64,000 nt of DNA, taken from positions 36,489 through 100,488 of the forward strand of contig NZ_SRPJ01000005.1 of assembly GCF_004785665.1 (NCBI RefSeq), read 5' to 3'. This document shows, in pieces, positions 58,265-64,000 of this stretch; the stretch's first letter is position 1; the number at the start of each line of letters is the position of its first letter. The position numbers and the translations under genes were made by a program. The stretch is from Staphylococcus pragensis (GTDB lineage Bacteria; Bacillota; Bacilli; Staphylococcales; Staphylococcaceae). The notes beneath the pieces were generated by a model. The model had not been told where the DNA came from, did not search any database, and saw nothing but the letters and a program-made list of their open reading frames with translations.

Positions 58265-58296
58265 TTTAATACATCAAAAAAAATTGATGTATTAAA
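58265..58296. promoter_or_regulatory. Operator palindrome of the second arsR operon
   Basis: TTTAATACATCAA and TTGATGTATTAAA form a perfect inverted repeat around six A, upstream of the operon read to the right. The same ATCAA...TTGAT unit recurs at 58917-58964 beside the permease gene. Confidence 0.75.
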
Positions 58297-58335
58297 TGAT
58301 ATAAAACTACGTTGACAATAAGGAGGCGTGCTTGA

Positions 58336-58530
58336 TTGCGAGTAAACCATGCAAGTACTTTAACTGTTGGTTATTTTGTAAGTTATTTAAATCTTGTTAT
58401 GCTATCAAGAGAAATCAATTTAAAAGAAGCTACAATATATATGGAAAAGGAGTTTTTTAAAGGGAACATTAATCAGTATGGCGAATCAACAAAAAATAAC
58501 TATAAACAAGCAATTCAAGAATTGAAATAA
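58336..58530 (+). CDS. Possible small protein before arsR2, start uncertain
   Basis: The open frame from TTG 58336 ends at 58530 and its second half (REINLKEATIYMEKEFFKGN, then INQYGESTKNNYKQAIQELK) looks coding. A different frame from TTG 58332, better spaced from AGGAGGCG (58321), gives a Cys-rich start, MIASKPCKYFNCWLFCKLFK, then SCYAI. Joining the two by a one-base shift near 58405 would make one plausible Cys-rich protein. No family is recognised. It is the first gene after the operator. Confidence 0.45.
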   Translation: MRVNHASTLTVGYFVSYLNLVMLSREINLKEATIYMEKEFFKGNINQYGESTKNNYKQAIQELK

Positions 58531-58575
58531 AGATAATATAAACTCAATGAAATATTATAAAAAGGATGGTATTTT

Positions 58576-58896
58576 ATGGAAGTTATTAAAGCAAAGACTG
58601 ATATGAGTGAAGATCAACAATTTGACTTTTATGAAAATATGTTTAATGCACTTGCCGATAAAATCAGATTAAAAATACTAAATCAAATTAGCCAAAGCTT
58701 CAATAAATCATTATGTGTATGTGATTTAGAAGAGTTATTAGATATAAAACAATCTAAACTTTCTTATCATTTAAAAAAATTAGTAGATGCAAATGTTCTT
58801 ATTGCTGAAAAGCATGGCACATGGAATTATTATAAAATTAATGAGCAGCAAATACAGGTTGTTTTAAATGAAGATACTTGTTGTAAGATACTTTAA
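58576..58896 (+). CDS. ArsR-family As(III)-type repressor, second type
   Basis: The 106-residue winged-helix protein has LCVCDLEELLDIKQSKLSYHLK (CxC in alpha-3) and a C-terminal NEDTCCKIL vicinal Cys pair, which suits a trivalent arsenical site distinct from that of the arsDARBC ArsR. It has AAAGGATGG before ATG 58576. It lies between two ATCAA-type palindromes and before an arsP-like permease, so it probably autoregulates and controls that permease. Confidence 0.88.
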   Translation: MEVIKAKTDMSEDQQFDFYENMFNALADKIRLKILNQISQSFNKSLCVCDLEELLDIKQSKLSYHLKKLVDANVLIAEKHGTWNYYKINEQQIQVVLNEDTCCKIL

Positions 58897-58916
58897 GTAT
58901 CTTTTTTAATGTAGTA

Positions 58917-58964
58917 TTAATCAATTTTTTTTGATTAATACATCAAGAAATATTGATTAATTAA
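58917..58964. promoter_or_regulatory. Second operator pair before arsP
   Basis: Two overlapping palindromes, TTAATCAA...TTGATTAA (58917-58938) and TAATACATCAA...TTGATTAATTA (58935-58962), precede the permease gene. A short hairpin with T run at 58886-58908 ends the arsR2 message. Confidence 0.65.
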
Positions 58965-58983
58965 ATTTGGAGGCGTTATACTC

Positions 58984-59868
58984 ATGTTAGATTCAATTAT
59001 GGAATTTATAAAAACATTTGTGATGTTGTTTTTTGAACTATTCATACTATTTATCATCGTGAGCTTTATTGTAAGTATCATCCAGCAGATAGTTTCAGAA
59101 GAAAAAATAAAATACTTTTTAAGTAAACCTAATCAAGCTATTAATTATATTTTGGGAATGGCTTTTGGTGCGATGACACCATTTTGTTCTTGTTCTACAA
59201 TTCCTATACTTGCAGGTTTATTAAATTCTAAAGTTCCATTTGGTCCTGCAATGAGTTTTTTAATTGCGTCACCTTTAATGAATCCCTTAATGATATTTAT
59301 GTTATGGGCCTTATTAGGTTGGAAAGTTGCTGTTGTTTATTTTATTGTACTAGCAATCTTTAGTGTCTTAACGGGTCTAGTATTTTCAAAAATGAATTTA
59401 TCTAAAAGTTATAAAGGTGTAAATGTTAAAGGCGATGAGTTTTTCGCTAATAAACATGGATCTCGTTTTAAACAAGCATTAAATGATGCTTGGGCATTCT
59501 TATATCCAATGATTCCTTACTTATTTATCGGTGTATTTATTGGTGCTTTTATATATGGCTTTGTACCCGAAACATTTATTACTAAATATGCGAGTGGAGG
59601 TGGCATTATATCCGTATTTATTGCTTCTATTATAGGTATTCCTATGTATATTAGACCTGAAACCATGTTACCTATAGCTGAAGCATTAGCTTCAAAAGGA
59701 ATGTCGCTTGGGACAGTTGTTGCTTTGATCATTGGTGGTGCTGGTGCAAGTATTCCAGAAGTTGTATTATTATCGAAACTATTCAAGAAAAAATTTGTAA
59801 TCTCATTCGTTATCGCCATTTTAGTTGTAGCTATTTCTACAGGTTTGATGGTGAACATCGTTATTTAA
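58984..59868 (+). CDS. arsP: ArsP-type permease (DUF318)
   Basis: This 294-residue membrane protein has eight or so helices and the family motif TPFCSCSTIPILAGLLNS near 60-77 (FCSCS), ASPLMNPLMIFMLWALLGWK near 90-109 and GASIPEVVLLSKLF near 255. ArsP proteins export trivalent organoarsenicals such as methylarsenite. The arsenic-type repressor directly upstream supports an arsenical substrate. TTGGAGGCG lies before ATG 58984. A Cys-rich peptide gene follows after 13 bases. Confidence 0.85.
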   Translation: MLDSIMEFIKTFVMLFFELFILFIIVSFIVSIIQQIVSEEKIKYFLSKPNQAINYILGMAFGAMTPFCSCSTIPILAGLLNSKVPFGPAMSFLIASPLMNPLMIFMLWALLGWKVAVVYFIVLAIFSVLTGLVFSKMNLSKSYKGVNVKGDEFFANKHGSRFKQALNDAWAFLYPMIPYLFIGVFIGAFIYGFVPETFITKYASGGGIISVFIASIIGIPMYIRPETMLPIAEALASKGMSLGTVVALIIGGAGASIPEVVLLSKLFKKKFVISFVIAILVVAISTGLMVNIVI

Positions 59869-59881
59869 AGGAGGTGAGATA

Positions 59882-60010
59882 ATGGGAGTCAAAGACGTAT
59901 TAAAAAAATTAAAACCTCAGGAACAATCTTGTTGTTCTGTAGAAATTGAAGAAAAAAATGAAAAAAATGAAAAAGAGCAACAGGATAATAATTGTTGTTG
60001 TAACAATTAA
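59882..60010 (+). CDS. 42-residue Cys-rich peptide in the arsP operon
   Basis: ATG 59882 follows a strong AAGGAGGTGAG at 59867-59877 and encodes MGVKDVLKKLKPQEQSCCSV, a Glu/Lys/Asn-rich linker (EIEEKNEKNEKEQQDNN) and CCCNN. The CC and CCC clusters resemble the vicinal thiols that bind As(III). It may be a small arsenical carrier that hands substrate to ArsP, as ArsD does for ArsA. This role is inferred. It is too short for most gene callers. A terminator follows. Confidence 0.8.
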   Translation: MGVKDVLKKLKPQEQSCCSVEIEEKNEKNEKEQQDNNCCCNN

Positions 60011-60048
60011 TTTAGAAGTCTGTAAAATATATGCTTCTAATAAATGAA

Positions 60049-60088
60049 CGACAAATTCCAATGTAATAGTATGGAATTTGTCATTCTT
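60049..60088. terminator. Terminator after the Cys-rich peptide gene
   Basis: GACAAATTCCAAT pairs with ATGGAATTTGTC and is followed by ATTCTTTC. Confidence 0.75.
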
Positions 60089-60161
60089 TCGTTTCAATTA
60101 AGGAAAATAATGTTGTTTATTTAGTATTTCTTTAAGACTTATAACAAAAAGACGTTAATTA

Positions 60162-60225
60162 AAAATCGCATCATTAACCTATGTGCAGAATCATATTATA
60201 AATAAAACTAAAAATGAGGTTGTAT
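60162..60225 (+). repeat. SCC att site d (diverged)
   Basis: ATCGCATCATTAACCTATGT, GCAGAATCATATTATAAATA and AAACTAAAAATGAGGTTGTA follow the left-end order, with several substitutions. Confidence 0.7.
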
Positions 60226-60352
60226 ATAACTCACTCTGAAATTGATTGAATATATAATATCTTTAATAAAATGCAGCTATTGTGGCGTAGAATTTGAGAA
60301 TCAAAAAATGATTAATATAGTTTGAAAAGACTGAATATAAATACTAGAAAAA

Positions 60353-60395
60353 TAGCCAGTAAATGAGTTTATTATGAATTCATTTACTGGCTTCA
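60353..60395. terminator. Hairpin terminator
   Basis: AGCCAGTAAATGA pairs with TCATTTACTGGCT and is followed by TCATT. The stem is related to that at 32213. Confidence 0.6.
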
Positions 60396-60414
60396 TTAAA
60401 TAATGATCTAGACA

Positions 60415-60600
60415 ATTTGCTTTTCTAGACCTACTTTGAAGTGCGTTATTTTCTTTAAGAATAGTAATATATGATTTGTGTTGATAATGCTAACCTTGGT
60501 CAGAGTGTATTGTCATGCGATAGTTCAGATGAGATTTTTTAATTAAAACCTTGTTTTAAACATCGATGACAAGGTCTAATGTAGGACGTGTAGACATTAT
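60415..60600 (-). pseudogene. IS3/IS150-family transposase fragment
   Basis: The minus strand encodes [10 protein letters not shown], then a stop, KKSHLNYRMTIHSDQG, HYQHKSYITILKENNALQSR and SRKANC, with internal stops. These are the integrase-core motifs (HSDQG and QSRSRKAN) of IS150-type orfB. Neither end of the element remains. Confidence 0.7.
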
Positions 60601-60650
60601 TTTCAGAATGATATAAACAAATCCATAAATGGAGATAAATCGAAACTATT

Positions 60651-60670
60651 TATACCCTGGGGGGGTATAT
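60651..60670. promoter_or_regulatory. CsoR-type copper operator
   Basis: TATACCCTGGGGGGGTATAT is a GC-rich palindrome of the CsoR operator type, 50 bases before copB. CsoR releases it when Cu(I) binds. A TATAGT sequence follows at 60673. Confidence 0.85.
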
Positions 60671-60720
60671 GTTATAGTATAAATAACTTTACTATAACAT
60701 TTTTATTAGGAGGGGTTAAT

Positions 60721-62781
60721 TTGAAGAATAATGGTGAAGCGCATAATCATAAAAATCACATGAATCATTCTAATCAAATGCATCATGATAACCATACCTC
60801 ACATCATCATAGTGGCCATGCACATCATCATGGAAATTTTAAAGTTAAGTTTTTTGTTTCATTAATTTTTGCAATACCTATCATTCTTTTATCGCCAATG
60901 ATGGGTGTTAACTTACCTTTTCAATTCACATTTCCAGGTTCTGAATGGGTAGTGTTAATATTAAGTACAATTTTATTCTTTTATGGTGGTAAACCGTTCT
61001 TGTCTGGTGGTAAAGATGAAATTGCTACAAAAAAACCAGGCATGATGACCTTAGTTGCCCTAGGTATTTCAGTAGCTTATATTTATAGCTTGTATGCTTT
61101 TTATATGAATAACTTTAGTAGTGCAACTGGTCATACAATGGACTTTTTTTGGGAATTAGCAACCTTAATTTTAATTATGCTATTAGGACATTGGATAGAA
61201 ATGAATGCTGTCGGAAATGCTGGAGATGCTTTAAAGAAAATGGCAGAACTGTTACCTAATAGTGCGATTAAAGTTATGGATAATGGCCAACGCGAAGAAG
61301 TTAAAATATCAGACATCATGACTGATGATATCGTCGAAGTAAAAGCCGGAGAAAGCATTCCAACAGATGGTATTATCGTTCAAGGACAAACATCTATAGA
61401 TGAATCCCTAGTCACTGGAGAATCTAAAAAAGTCCAAAAAAATCAAAATGACAACGTCATCGGGGGTTCTATTAATGGGTCTGGAACAATACAAGTCAAG
61501 GTTACAGCTGTGGGAGAAGATGGATATCTTTCTCAAGTTATGGGACTTGTTAATCAAGCACAAAATGATAAATCTAGTGCTGAATTGTTATCTGATAAAG
61601 TAGCGGGTTATTTATTCTACTTTGCTGTAAGTGTTGGCGTGATTTCGTTTATTGTCTGGATGCTCATTCAAAATGATGTTGATTTTGCATTAGAACGTCT
61701 TGTAACTGTGTTAGTCATTGCTTGTCCACATGCTTTAGGCTTGGCAATACCTTTAGTCACTGCACGTTCAACTTCAATTGGTGCACATAATGGTTTAATT
61801 ATTAAAAATAGAGAGTCTGTAGAAATAGCTCAACATATCGATTATGTAATGATGGATAAAACTGGTACTTTAACTGAGGGTAACTTTTCTGTGAATCATT
61901 ATGAGAGCTTTAAAAATGATTTGAGTAATGATACAATATTAAGCCTTTTCGCCTCATTAGAAAGTCAATCTAATCACCCATTAGCTATAAGTATTGTTGA
62001 TTTTGCGAAAAGTAAAAATGTTTCATTTACTAATCCACAAGACGTTAATAATATTCCAGGTGTCGGATTAGAAGGTCTAATTGATAATAAAACATATAAA
62101 ATAACAAATGTCTCTTATCTTGATAAACATAAACTTAATTATGACGATGACTTATTTACTAAATTAGCTCAACAAGGTAATTCAATCAGCTATTTAATTG
62201 AGGATCAACAAGTCATTGGCATGATTGCTCAAGGAGATCAAATTAAAGAAAGCTCAAAACAAATGGTAGCTGATTTACTATCAAGACATATTACACCAGT
62301 CATGCTTACAGGTGACAATAATGAAGTGGCACACGCTGTCGCAAAAGAATTAGGTATTAGTGATGTCCACGCACAACTCATGCCAGAAGATAAGGAAAGC
62401 ATTATAAAAGATTATCAAAGTGACGGTAATAAAGTCATGATGGTCGGAGACGGTATCAACGATGCGCCGAGTCTTATAAGAGCCGATATTGGTATAGCAA
62501 TTGGTGCAGGCACAGATGTTGCAGTGGATTCAGGTGATGTCATACTTGTTAAAAGTAATCCATCAGATATCATTCATTTCTTGACTCTTTCAAATAATAC
62601 TATGAGAAAAATGGTGCAAAACTTATGGTGGGGTGCAGGTTATAATATTGTTGCTGTACCTTTAGCAGCTGGTATTTTAGCATTTATCGGCTTGATTTTA
62701 TCACCTGCAATAGGTGCTATTTTAATGTCACTAAGTACGGTTATTGTTGCAATTAATGCCTTTACATTAAAATTAAAATAA
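60721..62781 (+). CDS. copB: Copper-translocating P1B-type ATPase CopB
   Basis: The 686-residue pump has a His-rich N terminus (about 7-38), the P1B-3-type CPH motif [13 protein letters not shown] near 335, the phosphorylation site [11 protein letters not shown] (Asp near 379), the HP-type SNHPLAIS near 417 and [12 protein letters not shown] near 574. It lacks CxxC heavy-metal domains. It matches the CopB (CopX) copper exporter on the ACME/SCC of S. aureus USA300 in type and in its link to copL. TTG 60721 follows GGAGGGG at 60710. The CsoR-type operator indicates copper induction. Confidence 0.93.
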   Translation: MKNNGEAHNHKNHMNHSNQMHHDNHTSHHHSGHAHHHGNFKVKFFVSLIFAIPIILLSPMMGVNLPFQFTFPGSEWVVLILSTILFFYGGKPFLSGGKDEIATKKPGMMTLVALGISVAYIYSLYAFYMNNFSSATGHTMDFFWELATLILIMLLGHWIEMNAVGNAGDALKKMAELLPNSAIKVMDNGQREEVKISDIMTDDIVEVKAGESIPTDGIIVQGQTSIDESLVTGESKKVQKNQNDNVIGGSINGSGTIQVKVTAVGEDGYLSQVMGLVNQAQNDKSSAELLSDKVAGYLFYFAVSVGVISFIVWMLIQNDVDFALERLVTVLVIACPHALGLAIPLVTARSTSIGAHNGLIIKNRESVEIAQHIDYVMMDKTGTLTEGNFSVNHYESFKNDLSNDTILSLFASLESQSNHPLAISIVDFAKSKNVSFTNPQDVNNIPGVGLEGLIDNKTYKITNVSYLDKHKLNYDDDLFTKLAQQGNSISYLIEDQQVIGMIAQGDQIKESSKQMVADLLSRHITPVMLTGDNNEVAHAVAKELGISDVHAQLMPEDKESIIKDYQSDGNKVMMVGDGINDAPSLIRADIGIAIGAGTDVAVDSGDVILVKSNPSDIIHFLTLSNNTMRKMVQNLWWGAGYNIVAVPLAAGILAFIGLILSPAIGAILMSLSTVIVAINAFTLKLK

Positions 62782-62798
62782 AAGATAGGAGTTTTATT

Positions 62799-63344
62799 AT
62801 GATTAAAAAATTATTTTTTATGATATTAGGATCATTACTAATATTATCAGCTTGCTCCAATAATGATGAAAAAGATAAAGACACTAATGACCAAAAAAGT
62901 GAGAGCCATATGAAGCATAATGATGAAAGTAAAGTTCCTGAAGGTATGACATCGACTAATGAGGGTGAATTTAAAGTAGGAGATAAAGTAACGATTACAG
63001 CAGGGCATATGCCAGGTATGAAAGGTGCAGAAGCTACTGTAAAAGGTGCGTATAAAACATATGCTTATGTTGTAAGTTATAAACCCACAAATGGAAATGA
63101 AAAAGTAAACAATCATAAATGGGTCGTAAACGAAGAGATCAAAGATGCACCTAAAGATGGATTTAGTAAGGGCGATACTGTTAAATTAGAAGCAAGTCAT
63201 ATGTCTGGTATGAAAGGGGCTACAGCCAATATAGATAACGTGAAAAAGACTACTGTTTACGTAGTTGATTACAAATCCAAAGATAATGGTAAAATCATTA
63301 AAAATCATAAATGGATGACAGGAAATGAACTGAAAGCACGATAA
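62799..63344 (+). CDS. copL: Copper-binding lipoprotein CopL
   Basis: The 181-residue lipoprotein has LGSLLILSACSNN (Cys near 20) and two copies of the DUF1541/YdhK domain: VGDKVTITAGHMPGMKGAEA near 63 and KGDTVKLEASHMSGMKGATA near 127, each with an HMxGM metal site, followed by NNHKWVV and KNHKWMT. CopL binds copper outside the membrane and works with CopB (known in S. aureus). It lies 17 bases after copB. A terminator follows. Confidence 0.93.
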   Translation: MIKKLFFMILGSLLILSACSNNDEKDKDTNDQKSESHMKHNDESKVPEGMTSTNEGEFKVGDKVTITAGHMPGMKGAEATVKGAYKTYAYVVSYKPTNGNEKVNNHKWVVNEEIKDAPKDGFSKGDTVKLEASHMSGMKGATANIDNVKKTTVYVVDYKSKDNGKIIKNHKWMTGNELKAR

Positions 63345-63375
63345 AAATCTAGTTCTAGATTGAGAAATAAATAGA

Positions 63376-63440
63376 TATAAAGATATCCTCCTTAATCAAT
63401 AATTTAAATAACTTATTATTGTTAAGGAGGATATTTTTTA
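63376..63440. terminator. Terminator after copL
   Basis: AAAGATATCCTCCTTAA pairs with TTAAGGAGGATATTTTT. Confidence 0.85.
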
Positions 63441-63522
63441 GTGTGTAAATTAAAAAGAATTTTAGAAGAATAACATTTATCAAAAAACTGTTCATTACCT
63501 TATTAAATGAAATTATATAATT

Positions 63523-63602
63523 AAAAACCGCATCATTAACCGATACGCAGAAGCGTATCACAAATAAAACTAAAAAATAGATTGTGTATAATATAAAAGG
63601 AA
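63523..63602 (+). repeat. SCC att site e (best conserved left-end copy)
   Basis: AACCGCATCATTAACCGATA, CGCAGAAGCGTATCACAAAT, AAAACTAAAAAATAGATTGT and GTATAATATAAAAGGAAGG run without gaps. It is the reference for the diverged copies upstream and closes the copBL cassette. Confidence 0.85.
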
Positions 63603-63620
63603 GGGATTTATATTAAAATT

Positions 63621-63856
63621 TTGAATTCAAAAATTATTGAAAGGGAAGCTACCTTAGAAATTGAATCTATGGCCACTAATACATTGAAAATAAACCCAGA
63701 CATTAATTCTTACTATACAGAAATGTCTTTCGATGGAGAATTGGAAGTGTATGATCCTGAAAATTTGAATAAAAAATTTCGTTGGAAAAATACAAGTTCA
63801 AGTTAAAGGAAAAGAAGTAGCTAAAAGAGGAGGTAAGATTATTCGTCGAAGTAATG
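63621..63856 (+). pseudogene. DUF4365-type protein, frameshifted and cut by IS431
   Basis: From TTG 63621 the frame reads NSKIIEREATLEIESMATNT and on to KKFRWK, then stops at 63806. Removing one A from the run near 63786-63790 would continue IQVQVKGKEVAKRGGKIIRR up to the IS431 end at 63857. The pattern suits a DUF4365 nuclease-like N terminus. TAAAAGGAAGG lies upstream at 63594-63604, somewhat far from the TTG. Confidence 0.6.
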
Positions 63857-64000
63857 GGTTCTGTTGCAAAGTAAAAAAATATAGCTAACCACTAATTTAT
63901 CATGTCAGTGTTCGCTTAACTTGCTAGCATGATGCTAATTTCGTGGCATGGCGAAAATCCGTAGATCTGAAGAGACCTGCGGTTCTTTTTATATAGAGCG
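63857..64000 (+). mobile_element. IS431/IS257 (IS6 family), left end
   Basis: GGTTCTGTTGCAAAGT at 63857 is the terminal inverted repeat, and the following bases match the IS431 end that I know, including GCATGATGCTAATTTCGTGG at 63929. The transposase gene would begin beyond the right edge. In SCC elements IS431 often flanks mec or plasmid segments. Confidence 0.92.

Noticed and set aside
20284..63602. mecA, mecR1, cad or fusB genes
   Set aside because: None of their products is encoded in the window; IS431 at the right edge only hints that such genes may lie further on.
20176..63602. Prophage
   Set aside because: No integrase, terminase, capsid or tail genes are present.

Overview
The window is a chromosome segment of a Staphylococcus, most likely a coagulase-negative species. 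The evidence is the low GC content, the order serS-azlCD-metX-yybS-gdpP-rplI-dnaB-purA-tRNA-Glu/Asp-walRKHIJ-rlmH found just clockwise of oriC in this genus, the orfX/rlmH attachment site, a YSIRK/LPDTG serine-aspartate adhesin and an IS431 end. The ars/cop cargo on a composite SCC recalls islands reported in S. capitis, S. epidermidis and S. haemolyticus, but I do not assign a species.

Bases 1-20175 are ordinary core genome: the end of nnrD, a T-box-controlled serS, the azlCD permease pair, a SAM-riboswitch-controlled metX, yybS-gdpP-rplI, dnaB, purA, two tRNAs, the essential WalRK operon with its accessory genes walH, walI and walJ, and rlmH. Its non-coding parts hold a family of dispersed imperfect-palindrome repeats and a DnaA-box cluster just before rlmH.

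From the SCC attachment sequence inside the 3' end of rlmH (20158) to the right edge the DNA is a composite SCC-like island. At least five further left-end-type att sequences or scars (about 35843, 42887, 51427, 60162, 63523) cut it into cassettes. No ccr recombinase, mec or cad gene lies in the window. Cassette 1 carries a giant DUF4011-SF1 helicase-nuclease with a small DUF4064 membrane protein (candidate defence module), a first speG, SCC-core orphan genes (DUF1643, DUF960 and two small partners), and a metal module: a Zur-boxed zinc-binding lipoprotein, a sitABC-type manganese transporter with a SirR/MntR-type operator, and a Zur-boxed CobW gene fused to unrelated sequence. Next come a truncated TauE permease, an Sdr-type adhesin and a GtfA/GtfB glycosylation pair. 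Cassette 2 carries an apbE - three-domain flavin reductase - MFS operon, a butA remnant, a second speG and a dead tetR. Cassette 3 carries a three-gene envelope module, a possible 29-residue hydrophobic peptide gene, arsDARBC (arsC frameshifted) and a separate arsR-arsP-Cys-rich-peptide operon. Cassette 4 carries copB-copL behind a CsoR-type operator. The window ends in a DUF4365 gene interrupted by IS431.

The cargo looks like a survival kit: polyamine detoxification (speG twice), zinc and manganese scavenging under nutritional immunity, arsenic and copper efflux, a glycosylated adhesin and a probable anti-phage protein. Several accessory genes share one kind of lesion, a one-base change in a run of A, while core genes with equal runs are intact. 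These are either contingency switches, decay, or homopolymer sequencing errors.
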